Shown here: positions 25,516 to 33,524 of the stretch, in pieces | Layout of the letters: every line of letters begins with the position of its first letter | Numbering within the stretch: position 1 is the first letter of the stretch | Assembly: GCF_029813835.1 (NCBI RefSeq) | Contig: NZ_JARVKV010000009.1 | Span: 62,001 to 126,000, forward strand | From: Streptomyces sp. DH37 | GTDB taxonomy: Bacteria > Actinomycetota > Actinomycetes > Streptomycetales > Streptomycetaceae | Direction: 5' to 3' | Length of the DNA: 64,000 nucleotides | Notes under the pieces: model-generated | The model's input: the letters and a program-made list of their open reading frames with translations, nothing else | Database searches by the model: none | Told to the model about the DNA's origin: nothing | Position numbers and translations under genes: made by a program

Positions 25516-26493
25516 CTACGCCCGGCCCTCCCGCTCCGCCGCGATCTGCCGGGACATGATCGTCGTCAGCTCGTACGCGGCGTGGGAGGCGGCGACCGCG
25601 GTGATCTCGGCGTGGTCGTACGCCGGGGCCACCTCCACCACGTCGGCCGAGACCAGGTTGCAGGAGGCCAGCCCCCGCAGGATCTCCAGCAGCTCGCGGG
25701 AGGTCATGCCGCCCGCCTCCGGGGTGCCGGTGCCGGGGGCGTGGGCCGGGTCGAGGCAGTCGATGTCGATGGAGACGTACAGCGGGCGGTCGCCGATGCG
25801 CTGCCGCAACTGGTCGGCGACCTCGTCCACGCCGCGCCGCATCACGTCGGCGGAGGTGACGATGCCGAAGCCCATCCTCGCGTCGTCGTCCAGGTCCTTC
25901 TTCCCGTACAGCGGGCCGCGCGTGCCCACGTGGGAGAGCGCCTCGGTGTCGAGGATCCCCTCCTCCACCGCGCGCCGGAAGGGCGTGCCGTGGGTGTACT
26001 CGGCGCCGAAGTAGGTGTCCCAGGTGTCCAGGTGGGCGTCGAAGTGGAGCAGGGCGACGGGGCCGTGCCTGCGGGCCGCCGCGCGCAGCAGGGGCAGGGC
26101 GATGGTGTGGTCGCCGCCGAGGGTCATCAGCCGGGCGCCGGTGTCCAGCAGCCCGCCGGCCGCCTCCTCGATCGTCTCGACCGCCTCGTGGATGTCGAAC
26201 GGGTTGGCGGCGATGTCGCCCGCGTCGGCGACCTGGGCGAGCGCGAAGGGCGAGGCGTCCTGGGCCGGGTTGTACGGGCGCAGCAGGCGGGAGGCCTCGC
26301 GGACGGCGTTGCCGCCGAAGCGGGCGCCGGGGCGGTAGGAGACGCCCGAGTCGAAGGGCACGCCGACGACGGCGACGTCGGCGCGCTCCACCTCGTCCAG
26401 GCGCGGCAGGCGGGCGAAGGTCGCCGGGCCCGCGAAGCGCGGGACGCGGGAGGAGTCGACGGGTCCACGGGGCTGCTGCTGGTCGCTGCTCAT
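25516..26493 (-). CDS. speB: Agmatinase/ureohydrolase family protein
   Basis: A 325-residue binuclear manganese hydrolase of the arginase/agmatinase/guanidinobutyrase family. Metal-binding motifs are complete: [19 protein letters not shown] and [17 protein letters not shown]. Agmatinase would split agmatine to putrescine and urea; guanidinobutyrase or guanidinopropionase activity is equally possible from sequence. ATG 26493 opens a Gln/Pro-rich N-terminal stretch before the conserved fold. The gene is divergent from the phosphatase-like gene at 26666, leaving 172 bp for both promoters. The symbol speB reflects family membership, not a proven substrate. Confidence 0.85.
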   Translation of the reverse strand: MSSDQQQPRGPVDSSRVPRFAGPATFARLPRLDEVERADVAVVGVPFDSGVSYRPGARFGGNAVREASRLLRPYNPAQDASPFALAQVADAGDIAANPFDIHEAVETIEEAAGGLLDTGARLMTLGGDHTIALPLLRAAARRHGPVALLHFDAHLDTWDTYFGAEYTHGTPFRRAVEEGILDTEALSHVGTRGPLYGKKDLDDDARMGFGIVTSADVMRRGVDEVADQLRQRIGDRPLYVSIDIDCLDPAHAPGTGTPEAGGMTSRELLEILRGLASCNLVSADVVEVAPAYDHAEITAVAASHAAYELTTIMSRQIAAEREGRA

Positions 26494-26653
26494 GCGGCCG
26501 AGGGTAGGCAGGGGCCCTCCCCGGCGGACATGGACGGATCCGACAGTCGCCCCCGCCCTTTTGGACGGCCCGTACAGGACGCGGCGGAGGTGCCGCCGGG
26601 CCCCGCGCGGACACGGCGGGCGGGGGCCGATCGCCCCGCGGCCCCGGGCGGGG

Positions 26654-26659
26654 GACAAT
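26654..26659 (+). promoter_or_regulatory. -10 element of a leaderless transcript (phosphatase-like gene)
   Basis: GACAAT ends 6 nt before the ATG at 26666, with only GCCCCC between, so no ribosome-binding site fits. Confidence 0.5.
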
Positions 26660-26665
26660 GCCCCC

Positions 26666-27460
26666 ATGCCGATAACCGCCGCCCCCTCGCGCGCCGAGCT
26701 GATCGACCACCTCGTCCGCACCCGTATCGCGGGAGACGTCGCCACCCCCCGCGAGAACAACCTGGACCACTACCGCCGGCTCGCCAACGGCGACCGGCAC
26801 TACTGGCTGGGCCTGGAGCTGGGCGACCGCTGGGCCGACGAGCAGGACGTCCTGGCGGTGATGGCCGAGCGCTGCGGCGTCGTCGACGACCCCCGCCACC
26901 GCCAGGGCCAGGACACCATCGACCCGGAGCTGACGGTGGCCGCCCTGGACCGGGCCGCGGCCGAGCTGCGCAAGGCGGCGGAGGCGGGCCACCGGGTGCT
27001 GTTCGCGACCGGCCACCCGGGTGCGCTGATCGACCTGCACAGCAAGGTGGCGAACGCGCTGCGCCTGGCCGGGTGCGAGATCGTGCGGGTGCCGCTGGGG
27101 CTGATCGCGGACCAGGGCGTGGTGGTGCAACTCGCGGACATCGCGATGCACGAGCGCGGGGCGACGCTGTGGCACACCCACTCCCCCGAGCCGATGACCG
27201 CGATCCTCGACGCCCTGGAGCGCGAGGGCGAGCCCCTGCCCGACCTGGTCTTCGCCGACCACGGCTGGGCGGGCTGCGCGGCGCAGCGCGGCATCCTCAC
27301 GGTCGGTTTCGCCGACTGCAACGACCCGGCCCTCTTCATCGGCGAGGCGGAGGGCACCCTCGCGGTCACCGTCCCCCTGGACGACCACGTGGTCAACCCG
27401 CGCCACTACGAGCCGATGACGGCGTACCTGCTGGACGCGGCGGGGCTGACCCCCGCGTAG
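26666..27460 (+). CDS. Conserved actinobacterial protein annotated as phosphatase
   Basis: A 264-residue cytoplasmic protein with no membrane segment. The conserved-looking stretch [20 protein letters not shown], the [20 protein letters not shown] and FADHGWAG segments and several Asp/His residues suggest metal binding. I recall close homologues in Streptomyces labelled only phosphatase, without experimental support. It follows the agmatinase divergently at the same place as in S. coelicolor, as far as I remember. The start is supported by a -10 hexamer 6 nt upstream (leaderless). Treat the activity as unproven. Confidence 0.7.
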   Translation: MPITAAPSRAELIDHLVRTRIAGDVATPRENNLDHYRRLANGDRHYWLGLELGDRWADEQDVLAVMAERCGVVDDPRHRQGQDTIDPELTVAALDRAAAELRKAAEAGHRVLFATGHPGALIDLHSKVANALRLAGCEIVRVPLGLIADQGVVVQLADIAMHERGATLWHTHSPEPMTAILDALEREGEPLPDLVFADHGWAGCAAQRGILTVGFADCNDPALFIGEAEGTLAVTVPLDDHVVNPRHYEPMTAYLLDAAGLTPA

Positions 27461-27500
27461 CGCGGCGGGCGGGCAGGCGGGCAGGCGGGGCGTAATCCGG

Positions 27501-27530
27501 TTGCCCGGCAGCGGGCGCGGCCCCTAACGT
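27501..27530 (+). promoter_or_regulatory. Promoter of the erm leader transcript
   Basis: TTGCCC (27501-27506) and TAACGT (27525-27530) with an 18-bp spacer. The -10 ends 7 nt before the ATG of the leader ORF at 27538, so that ORF is probably translated from a leaderless 5' end. Confidence 0.6.
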
Positions 27531-27537
27531 CGCGGCC

Positions 27538-27675
27538 ATGGGTTCCGCAGCCTTCATGGCGATCATCAGCGGTGCGGGCGCCGTCGCGCGGCGCTCCGGC
27601 TGGTGTCCGCAGACGACCAGCCGCCCGCGCGGTCGGCGTTCGGCCCCGGCACGCCGGGACCCGTCGAGCGTCTGA
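27538..27675 (+). CDS. Putative erm leader peptide ORF (45 aa)
   Basis: An ATG at 27538, 7 nt after a good -10, opens a 45-codon ORF. Its product begins MGSAAFMAIISGAGAVARRS and ends in an Arg/Pro/Ser-rich tail. It has no recognisable domain. It lies 261 nt before the erm start on what should be the same transcript. This is the layout of erm attenuators, in which a ribosome stalled by a macrolide on a leader peptide changes the RNA fold downstream. The hydrophobic FMAII segment near the N terminus could be the stalling part, but that is conjecture. It is longer than most Firmicute erm leaders. Confidence 0.5.
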   Translation: MGSAAFMAIISGAGAVARRSGWCPQTTSRPRGRRSAPARRDPSSV

Positions 27676-27719
27676 CTCCGAGCAGCCGTCCACAGGCGCC
27701 CCTGGGCGCCCCTTCGTAC

Positions 27720-27753
27720 GGACGCGCCCTTCGCGTACGCCGTCGCGCGTCCG
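27720..27753 (+). promoter_or_regulatory. Hairpin in the erm leader RNA
   Basis: CGGACGCGC (27719-27727) pairs with GCGCGTCCG (27745-27753), loop 17 nt, between the leader ORF and erm. It is one of several possible stems in this GC-rich leader and could be part of an attenuator. Confidence 0.4.
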
Positions 27754-27912
27754 CGCCCGCTCCCCCGCGCTCCTCGCGTCCCCGCGCGGTCCCTCCGCGT
27801 GCGTGCCCGGGCCCCGGTGTCCCCCGTAGACCCGGACAGGCCCCGAAGCCCGCGCGCCCGCACCCCCGTGGAACCGTCCACGCTCGCGCTCCGCCGCGCC
27901 CGGCCCCGGCCT

Positions 27913-27929
27913 GTCCTCCAGCAGAGGAC
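27913..27929 (+). promoter_or_regulatory. Hairpin covering the erm Shine-Dalgarno
   Basis: GTCCTC-CAGCA-GAGGAC is a perfect 6-bp stem whose 3' arm is the erm ribosome-binding site (AGAGGA, 27923-27928). The GTG start follows 7 nt later. Folded, it hides the site, which is what a translational attenuator of erm would require. Confidence 0.6.
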
Positions 27930-27936
27930 CTCGCCC

Positions 27937-28704
27937 GTGGCACGCCGCCGCATCACGCTCTCCCAGAACTTCCTGTACGACACCGACGCCGTCCGCCGCG
28001 TCGTGCGCTTCTCCGGGGTCGGGCCCGGCGACCTGGTGGTCGAACCCGGCGCCGGGGAGGGGCCGCTCACCGCCGTCCTCGCGCGGACCTGCCGCGAGGT
28101 GGTGGCGTACGAGATCGATCCGCGCCTGGCCGCCCGGCTGGCGCGCCGCTTCGCCGGGCGGCCCGGAGTCCGCCCGGTCCGGGGCGACTTCCTGCGGGCC
28201 TCTCCGCCGCGCGAGCCGTTCGCCGTGGTGGGCAACATCCCGTACTCGCGCACCACCGACATCGTGCGGTGGTGCCTGGCCGCCCCCGCGCTGACCTCCG
28301 CGACGCTGCTCACCCAGCGGGAGTACGCGCGCCGCCACACCGGGGACTACGGCCGCTGGCCGCTGCTGACGGTGCTGAGCTGGCCGCGGTACGCCTGGCG
28401 GCTGGGCTGCCGGGTCGGGCGCGGGAGCTTCGTGCCCGCGCCGCGCACCGACTCGGCCGCGCTCCGGATCGAGCGCCGCGCCGCGCCCCTGCTGCCCCCG
28501 GAGCGGCTCCCCGCCTACCGGGCCTTCGTGGAGCACGGCTTCACCGGGGTGGGCGGCTCGCTGGCGGCCACGCTGGCGCGGCGGCACCGGACGCGCCGGG
28601 TCCGGGCCGTCTGCGCGGCGGCGGGGGTCGGCGAGGACGTGCCCGTGGGGCTGGTGGCGCCGCGGCAGTGGCTGGTGCTGTTCGACGGGCTGGACCGGGG
28701 CTGA
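27937..28704 (+). CDS. erm: Erm-type 23S rRNA adenine-N6 methyltransferase (macrolide/lincosamide resistance)
   Basis: A 255-residue methylase that modifies A2058 (E. coli numbering) of 23S rRNA and blocks macrolide-lincosamide-streptogramin B binding. Diagnostic motifs are ITLSQNFL (residues 6-13), the SAM loop EPGAGEG (36-42) and the catalytic NIPYS (100-104). NIPYS rather than NLPYN separates Erm from housekeeping KsgA. The sequence resembles actinomycete Erm(O)/Lrm-type enzymes, some of which mono-methylate. GTG 27937 is chosen for AGAGGA 8 nt upstream; the frame further up is not protein-like. A leader ORF and Shine-Dalgarno hairpin upstream suggest drug-inducible expression. No macrolide biosynthesis genes are nearby, so this is intrinsic resistance. 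Confidence 0.9.
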   Translation: MARRRITLSQNFLYDTDAVRRVVRFSGVGPGDLVVEPGAGEGPLTAVLARTCREVVAYEIDPRLAARLARRFAGRPGVRPVRGDFLRASPPREPFAVVGNIPYSRTTDIVRWCLAAPALTSATLLTQREYARRHTGDYGRWPLLTVLSWPRYAWRLGCRVGRGSFVPAPRTDSAALRIERRAAPLLPPERLPAYRAFVEHGFTGVGGSLAATLARRHRTRRVRAVCAAAGVGEDVPVGLVAPRQWLVLFDGLDRG

Positions 28705-28740
28705 CGCGGGCCCCCGGGAGCCCTCCGGCGGCCGGGCCCC

Positions 28741-29715
28741 TCAGCCCCGGCCGCGCGGCACCCGCACCACGCCCTCCTGCATCACCGTGATCGCCAGCCG
28801 CCCGTCGGCCGTGAAGATCCGGCCGCGGCCCAGTCCGCGGCCGGACTGGGAGGTGGGGCTCTCCTGGTCGTAGAGCAGCCACTCGTCCACCCGGAAGGGG
28901 CGGTGGAACCACATCGCGTGGTCCAGGCTCGCGCCCACCACGTCCCCGACCGTCCAGCCGCCGCGGCCGTGGGCGAGGAGGACGGGTTCGAGCAGGCTCA
29001 TGTCGGAGACGTAGGCGGCCAGGCAGCGGTGGAGCATCGGGCGGTCGAGGTCGCCGTCGAGCTTGCCGTCGGTGCGGAACCACACCTGGGAGCGCGGCTC
29101 GCGCGGCCGCCCGGCCGTCGCGTACGGCGGATCGGTGACGTACCGCAGGTCGACCGCCGCCCGCGCCTCGGCGAGGCGGCCGGCCACGCCGGGGTCGCTG
29201 AACAGGTGGGCGTGGCGCGGCAGCAGCTCGGTGGAGGTGGGCAGCGTCTCCGGGTCCGGGACGGCGGGCATCGGCTCCTGGTGCTCCAGCCCCTCCTCGT
29301 CCGTCTGGAAGGAGGCCGACAGGTGGAAGATCGGCTTCCCGTGCTGGACGGCGACGACCCGGCGGCTGGTGAAGGACAGCCCGTCGCGGATGCGGTCGAC
29401 CGTGTAGACGATCGGCGCGCCCGGGTCGCCGGGCCGCAGGAAGTACGCGTGCAGCGAGTGCGCGAGCCGGTCCTCGGGGACCGTCCGGGAGGCCGCGACG
29501 AGCGCCTGCGCGGCGACCTGGCCGCCGAAGACCCGGGGCACGACGGCCGGGCGGCTCTGGCCGCGGAAGATGTCGCGGTCGATCCGCTCCAGGTCGAGCA
29601 GGGCCAGCAGGTCGAGCAGGGCCCGCGGGGCGGGCCGGGGCGCCCCGGAGGCGTCCGCGCCCGCGCCTGCGTTCCCGGGGTTTCCGGCGTTCCCGGTGTT
29701 GTCGGCGTTCTTCAT
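28741..29715 (-). CDS. tesB: Acyl-CoA thioesterase II (TesB)
   Basis: A 324-residue double-hotdog thioesterase that hydrolyses acyl-CoA to free acid and CoA. Typical TesB segments are RVFGGQVAAQALVAA and HSLHAYFLRPG in the first hotdog, and LAAYVSDMSLLEP and SLDHAMWFHRPFRVDEWLLY in the second, with the expected Asp, Ser/Thr and Gln active-site positions. The first 25 residues are an Asn/Gly/Ala low-complexity run of near-repeats (NTGNAGNPGNAGAGA) with no function I can name. It lies 52 bp after the acyl-CoA dehydrogenase gene in the same direction, so the pair may be co-transcribed and act together in fatty-acid turnover. Confidence 0.9.
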   Translation of the reverse strand: MKNADNTGNAGNPGNAGAGADASGAPRPAPRALLDLLALLDLERIDRDIFRGQSRPAVVPRVFGGQVAAQALVAASRTVPEDRLAHSLHAYFLRPGDPGAPIVYTVDRIRDGLSFTSRRVVAVQHGKPIFHLSASFQTDEEGLEHQEPMPAVPDPETLPTSTELLPRHAHLFSDPGVAGRLAEARAAVDLRYVTDPPYATAGRPREPRSQVWFRTDGKLDGDLDRPMLHRCLAAYVSDMSLLEPVLLAHGRGGWTVGDVVGASLDHAMWFHRPFRVDEWLLYDQESPTSQSGRGLGRGRIFTADGRLAITVMQEGVVRVPRGRG

Positions 29716-29767
29716 GGAAGGTGCGTGTCTCCCGCGCGGTCCGGTTCCCTACCCGTTCCCCACGGCC

Positions 29768-30925
29768 TCACAGGCCCATGGACTTGGCGATGATGGACCG
29801 CATGACCTCGCTGGTGCCGCCGTAGATGCGGGTGACGCGGGTGTCGGCGTACAGGCGCGAGATCGGGTACTCCCGCATGTAGCCGTAACCGCCGTGCAGC
29901 TGGAGGCACTTGTCGATGACCTTGGCCGCGGTCTCGGTGGTGAACAGCTTGACGGAGGCGGCGTCGGCGGGGGTCAGCTCCCCGGCGTCCAGGGCCTCCA
30001 GCGCGCGGTCCACGACCGCCTGCATGGCGTCCACGTCCGCCCGGCAGTCGGCGAGCACGAACTTGGTGTTCTGGAAGGAGGCCACGGGCTTGCCGAAGAC
30101 CGTGCGGTCCCCGACGTACTCCTGGGCGAAGCGGACGGCGGCGGCGGACTGCGCGTAGGCGCCGATCGCGATGCCCAGGCGCTCCTGCGGGAGGTTGTGG
30201 GTGAGGTAGGAGAACGCCTTGCCCTCCTCGCCGAGCAGGTCCTCGACGGGGACCTTGACGTCGGTGAAGGACAGCTCGGCGGTGTCGGAGGACTTCAGGC
30301 CCAGCTTGTCGAGGTTGCGGCCGACGGCGTAGCCCTCGCTCCGGGTGTCCACCACCAGGATGGAGATGCCCGCGCGCCGGTCCTCGGGGGTCGGCGGGGC
30401 GGTGCGGCAGCAGACCAGGACGCGGTCGGCCTGGACGCCGCCGGTGATGAAGGTCTTGGCGCCGTTGAGTATGTAGTGCGTGCCGTCCTCGGACAGCCGG
30501 GCGGTGGTCTTCATGCCGGCCAGGTCCGAGCCGGCGCCGGGCTCGGTCATGGCGATGGCGGTCATCATCTCGCCGGTGACGAAGGGCGGCAGCCAGCGCC
30601 GCTTCTGCTCCTCGTTCGCGTACTTCAGCAGGTAGGGCAGGCACAGCGCGGTGTGGACGCCGGAGCCGCCGAAGCTGACGCCGGCGCGGGCGGTCTCCTC
30701 GTAGATGACCGCGCTGTACTTGAAGCTGGTCTCGCCGGCGCCGCCGTACTCCTCGGGGACCTCGATGCCGAAGACGCCCAGCTCGCCGAGTTTCAGGTAG
30801 AACTCGCGGGGGACGTGGCCCTGCTTCTCCCACTGCTCGTAGTGGGGTACGACCTCGGCGGCGATGAAGTCGCGGATGGTCTCGCGGAACGCCTCGTGGT
30901 CCTCGTTGAACACCGTGCGACGCAC
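29768..30925 (-). CDS. Acyl-CoA dehydrogenase
   Basis: A 385-residue FAD-dependent acyl-CoA dehydrogenase. The FAD/substrate motifs AMTEPGAGSDLAGMKTTA, the central beta domain, and the C-terminal LQLHGGYGYMREYPISRLYADTR with the family fingerprint RIYGGTSEVMR are present. A Glu in the YGGTSE loop is the likely catalytic base. I chose GTG 30925 (VRRTVFNEDHEAF) because AGGAGG sits 7 nt upstream. Longer readings would start outside a proper ribosome site and pass through the operator. A TAAGCGCTTG motif lies at 30953-30962 in its promoter, and the TetR gene is next upstream in the same direction. Confidence 0.9.
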   Translation of the reverse strand: MRRTVFNEDHEAFRETIRDFIAAEVVPHYEQWEKQGHVPREFYLKLGELGVFGIEVPEEYGGAGETSFKYSAVIYEETARAGVSFGGSGVHTALCLPYLLKYANEEQKRRWLPPFVTGEMMTAIAMTEPGAGSDLAGMKTTARLSEDGTHYILNGAKTFITGGVQADRVLVCCRTAPPTPEDRRAGISILVVDTRSEGYAVGRNLDKLGLKSSDTAELSFTDVKVPVEDLLGEEGKAFSYLTHNLPQERLGIAIGAYAQSAAAVRFAQEYVGDRTVFGKPVASFQNTKFVLADCRADVDAMQAVVDRALEALDAGELTPADAASVKLFTTETAAKVIDKCLQLHGGYGYMREYPISRLYADTRVTRIYGGTSEVMRSIIAKSMGL

Positions 30926-30952
30926 GTCATCGCCTCCTGGGGCCGATAAAAC

Positions 30953-30962
30953 TAAGCGCTTG
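30953..30962. promoter_or_regulatory. AAGCGCTT palindrome in the acyl-CoA dehydrogenase promoter
   Basis: TAAGCGCTTG has an 8-bp perfect palindrome (30954-30961), 29 bp before the GTG. The flanks (ACTAAGCGCTTGCTCAG) fit an imperfect longer dyad of the kind bound by TetR-family acyl-CoA regulators. The specific protein is unknown. Confidence 0.4.
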
Positions 30963-31119
30963 CTCAGACGCAAGCTACCGAAGGGGCGATTCGGCTGTCC
31001 AGAGGTGTCCGGCCGGTTGTTCGGCCCTGTGGGCGGTGTCATACGCGCGCGGCGGACGGCCGCGCGGGCGCCCGCGCGGCCCCGGCCCGGAACGGGAGAG
31101 CGGGGATCCGGGCGGGCCC

Positions 31120-31791
31120 TCAGCCGCCGGCGCTCATCCCGTCACCCGCACCACCACTCACACTGCCACTCACGCCGTCACCCGCACCGTCATCCGCGGC
31201 GGCCGCGGCGAAGGCGCCGCGGGCCAGCCGGTGGAGGAGGGCGGCCGCCGCGTCGCGGTCCGGGAGGGAGGAGGGGCGGCTCAGGTGGGGCGTGGAGTTC
31301 AGCAGGCCGAAGACGGCGTGGACGGAGGCGCGGGCCTCCTTCTCCGGCAGGCCGGGGTGCACCTGGCGGACGACGCCCACCCACAGCTCCACGTACTGGC
31401 GCTGGAGCTGCCGCACCAGCTTGCGGTCGCTGTCGCGCAGCCGGTCCAGCTCGCGGTCGTGGAGGGTGATCAGGGCCCGGTCGTCCAGGGCGAAGTCGAT
31501 GTGGCGGCCGATGAGCGCGTCCAGCGTGGCCCCCGGCGCGAGCCCCGACCCGGCGGACTCCGCCAGGCACCTGCGCCCGCCCGCGTACAGCCGCTCGCTG
31601 ATGCCCACCAGCAGTTCCGCGAGCATCGCGTCCTTGCCCGCGAAGTGGCGGTAGAGGCCGGGGCCGCTGATGCCGACCGCCGCGCCTATCTCGTCCACGC
31701 CGACGCCGTGGAAGCCGCGCTCGGCGAACAGGCGGGCGGCCTCGCCGAGGATCTGCTCGCGGCGGGTGGGTGCGTCGGTCCTGGTGGCCAT
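31120..31791 (-). CDS. TetR-family repressor of the leucine/acyl-CoA degradation genes
   Basis: A 223-residue TetR regulator. The N-terminal HTH is clear (REQILGEAARLFAERGFHGVGVDEIGAAVGISGPGLYRHFAGKD). The ligand domain follows, and the last 25 residues are a low-complexity Gly/Ser/Asp tail with repeated GAGDG units. It is divergent from the carboxylase operon with only 87 bp between. Two copies of an 18-bp dyad there make it the likely repressor of that operon and of itself. The inducer is probably an acyl-CoA of the leucine pathway, by analogy with other actinobacterial TetR proteins. Confidence 0.9.
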   Translation of the reverse strand: MATRTDAPTRREQILGEAARLFAERGFHGVGVDEIGAAVGISGPGLYRHFAGKDAMLAELLVGISERLYAGGRRCLAESAGSGLAPGATLDALIGRHIDFALDDRALITLHDRELDRLRDSDRKLVRQLQRQYVELWVGVVRQVHPGLPEKEARASVHAVFGLLNSTPHLSRPSSLPDRDAAAALLHRLARGAFAAAAADDGAGDGVSGSVSGGAGDGMSAGG

Positions 31792-31811
31792 AGGGGAATT
31801 GTAGACAGCCG

Positions 31812-31857
31812 GGTTAGCGGGCGTTAACCTGATGGGCGAGGTTAACGCTCACTAACC
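31812..31857. promoter_or_regulatory. Two inverted copies of an 18-bp TetR operator
   Basis: GGTTAGCGGGCGTTAACC (31812-31829) and GGTTAACGCTCACTAACC (31840-31857). The reverse complement of the second differs from the first at only two positions. Each is itself an imperfect palindrome; centres are 28 bp apart. They fill most of the gap between the divergent TetR gene and carboxylase operon. Confidence 0.75.
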
Positions 31858-31878
31858 GAGCAAGGGGGCTCGAAGGGC

Positions 31879-33510
31879 ATGCAGCAGGCACCTCCGCTGG
31901 TCAGCGCCGTGGATCCGGCGTCCGAGGCGGCGAGGGCGAACGAGGCCGCGCACCGCGAGCTGGCCGCGCGGCTGCGCGAGAAGCTCGCCGCGGCGCGGCT
32001 GGGCGGCGGCGAGCGGGCGCGGGCGAGGCACACCGCGCGCGGCAAACTGCTGCCGCGCGACCGGGTGGACACCCTGCTGGACCCGGGCTCGCCCTTCCTG
32101 GAGCTGGCGCCGCTCGCGGCGGACGGGATGTACGGCGGGCAGGCCCCGGCCGCGGGCGTGATCGCCGGCGTCGGGCGGGTGGCGGGCCGCGAGGTGGTGG
32201 TCGTCGCCAACGACGCCACCGTCAAGGGCGGCACGTACTACCCGATGACGGTCAAGAAGCACCTGCGCGCGCAGGAGGTGGCCCTGGAGAACCGGCTGCC
32301 GTGCGTGTACCTGGTGGACTCCGGCGGCGCGTTCCTGCCCATGCAGGACGAGGTCTTCCCCGACCGCGAGCACTTCGGGCGGATCTTCTACAACCAGGCC
32401 CGGATGTCCGGCGCCGGCATCCCGCAGATCGCGGCGGTCCTCGGCTCGTGCACGGCGGGCGGGGCGTACGTGCCGGCGATGAGCGACGAGGCCGTGATCG
32501 TGCGCGGCCAGGGCACGATCTTCCTGGGCGGGCCGCCGCTGGTGAAGGCGGCCACCGGCGAGGTCGTCACGGCGGAGGAGCTGGGCGGCGGCGAGGTCCA
32601 CTCCCGCACCTCCGGGGTGACCGACCACCTCGCCGAGGACGACGCACACGCCCTGCGCATCGTGCGGCAGATCGTCTCCACCCTCCCCCGCCGCGGCCCG
32701 CTGCCGTGGCCGGTGGAGCCGGTGGAGGAGCCGAAGGCCGATCCGGCCGGGCTCTACGGCGTGGTGCCGGTGGACTCCCGCACCCCCTACGACGTGCGCG
32801 AGGTCATCGCGCGCGTCGTGGACGGCTCGCGGTTCGCCGAGTTCAAGGCCGAGTACGGCACGACGCTGGTGACGGGCTTCGCCCGCCTCCACGGCCACCC
32901 GGTCGGGATCGTCGCCAACAACGGCATCCTGTTCGCCGAGTCCGCCCAGAAGGGCGCCCACTTCATCGAGCTGTGCGACCAGCGCGGCATACCGCTGCTG
33001 TTCCTGCAGAACATCTCCGGCTTCATGGTGGGCCGCCAGTACGAGGCGGGCGGCATCGCCAAGCACGGCGCCAAGATGGTCACGGCCGTGGCCTGCGCCC
33101 GGGTGCCCAAGCTGACGGTCGTCATCGGCGGCTCCTACGGCGCGGGCAACTACTCGATGTGCGGCCGGGCGTACTCGCCGCGCTTCCTGTGGATGTGGCC
33201 CAACGCCAAGATCTCGGTGATGGGCGGCGAGCAGGCCGCCTCGGTGCTGGCCACCGTCAAGCGCGACCAGCTGGAGGCGCGCGGCGAGGAGTGGGGCGCC
33301 GAGGAGGAGGACGCCTTCAAGGCGCCGATCCGCGAGCAGTACGAGACCCAGGGCAACGCCTACTACGCCACCGCGCGGCTGTGGGACGACGGCGTGATCG
33401 ACCCGCTGGAGACGCGCACGGTGCTCGGCCTGGCACTCACCGCGTGCGCCAACGCGCCGCTGCCCGAGAAGGACCCCGCGGCGCCCGGCTACGGCGTCTT
33501 CCGGATGTGA
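31879..33510 (+). CDS. Acyl-CoA carboxylase carboxyltransferase (beta) subunit, methylcrotonyl-CoA type
   Basis: A 543-residue crotonase-fold carboxyltransferase that moves the carboxyl group from biotin to an acyl-CoA. The segments [46 protein letters not shown] and [16 protein letters not shown] are those of methylcrotonyl-CoA carboxylase beta chains. It is followed by the biotin-carrying alpha subunit, HMG-CoA lyase and an acyl-CoA dehydrogenase, a set that converts isovaleryl-CoA to acetoacetate and acetyl-CoA in leucine breakdown. As I recall, the S. coelicolor equivalent is SCO2776, often labelled accD1. It is controlled by the TetR operators just upstream. Confidence 0.88.
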   Translation: MQQAPPLVSAVDPASEAARANEAAHRELAARLREKLAAARLGGGERARARHTARGKLLPRDRVDTLLDPGSPFLELAPLAADGMYGGQAPAAGVIAGVGRVAGREVVVVANDATVKGGTYYPMTVKKHLRAQEVALENRLPCVYLVDSGGAFLPMQDEVFPDREHFGRIFYNQARMSGAGIPQIAAVLGSCTAGGAYVPAMSDEAVIVRGQGTIFLGGPPLVKAATGEVVTAEELGGGEVHSRTSGVTDHLAEDDAHALRIVRQIVSTLPRRGPLPWPVEPVEEPKADPAGLYGVVPVDSRTPYDVREVIARVVDGSRFAEFKAEYGTTLVTGFARLHGHPVGIVANNGILFAESAQKGAHFIELCDQRGIPLLFLQNISGFMVGRQYEAGGIAKHGAKMVTAVACARVPKLTVVIGGSYGAGNYSMCGRAYSPRFLWMWPNAKISVMGGEQAASVLATVKRDQLEARGEEWGAEEEDAFKAPIREQYETQGNAYYATARLWDDGVIDPLETRTVLGLALTACANAPLPEKDPAAPGYGVFRM

Positions 33511-33524
33511 GGGGGATGCGTTCC

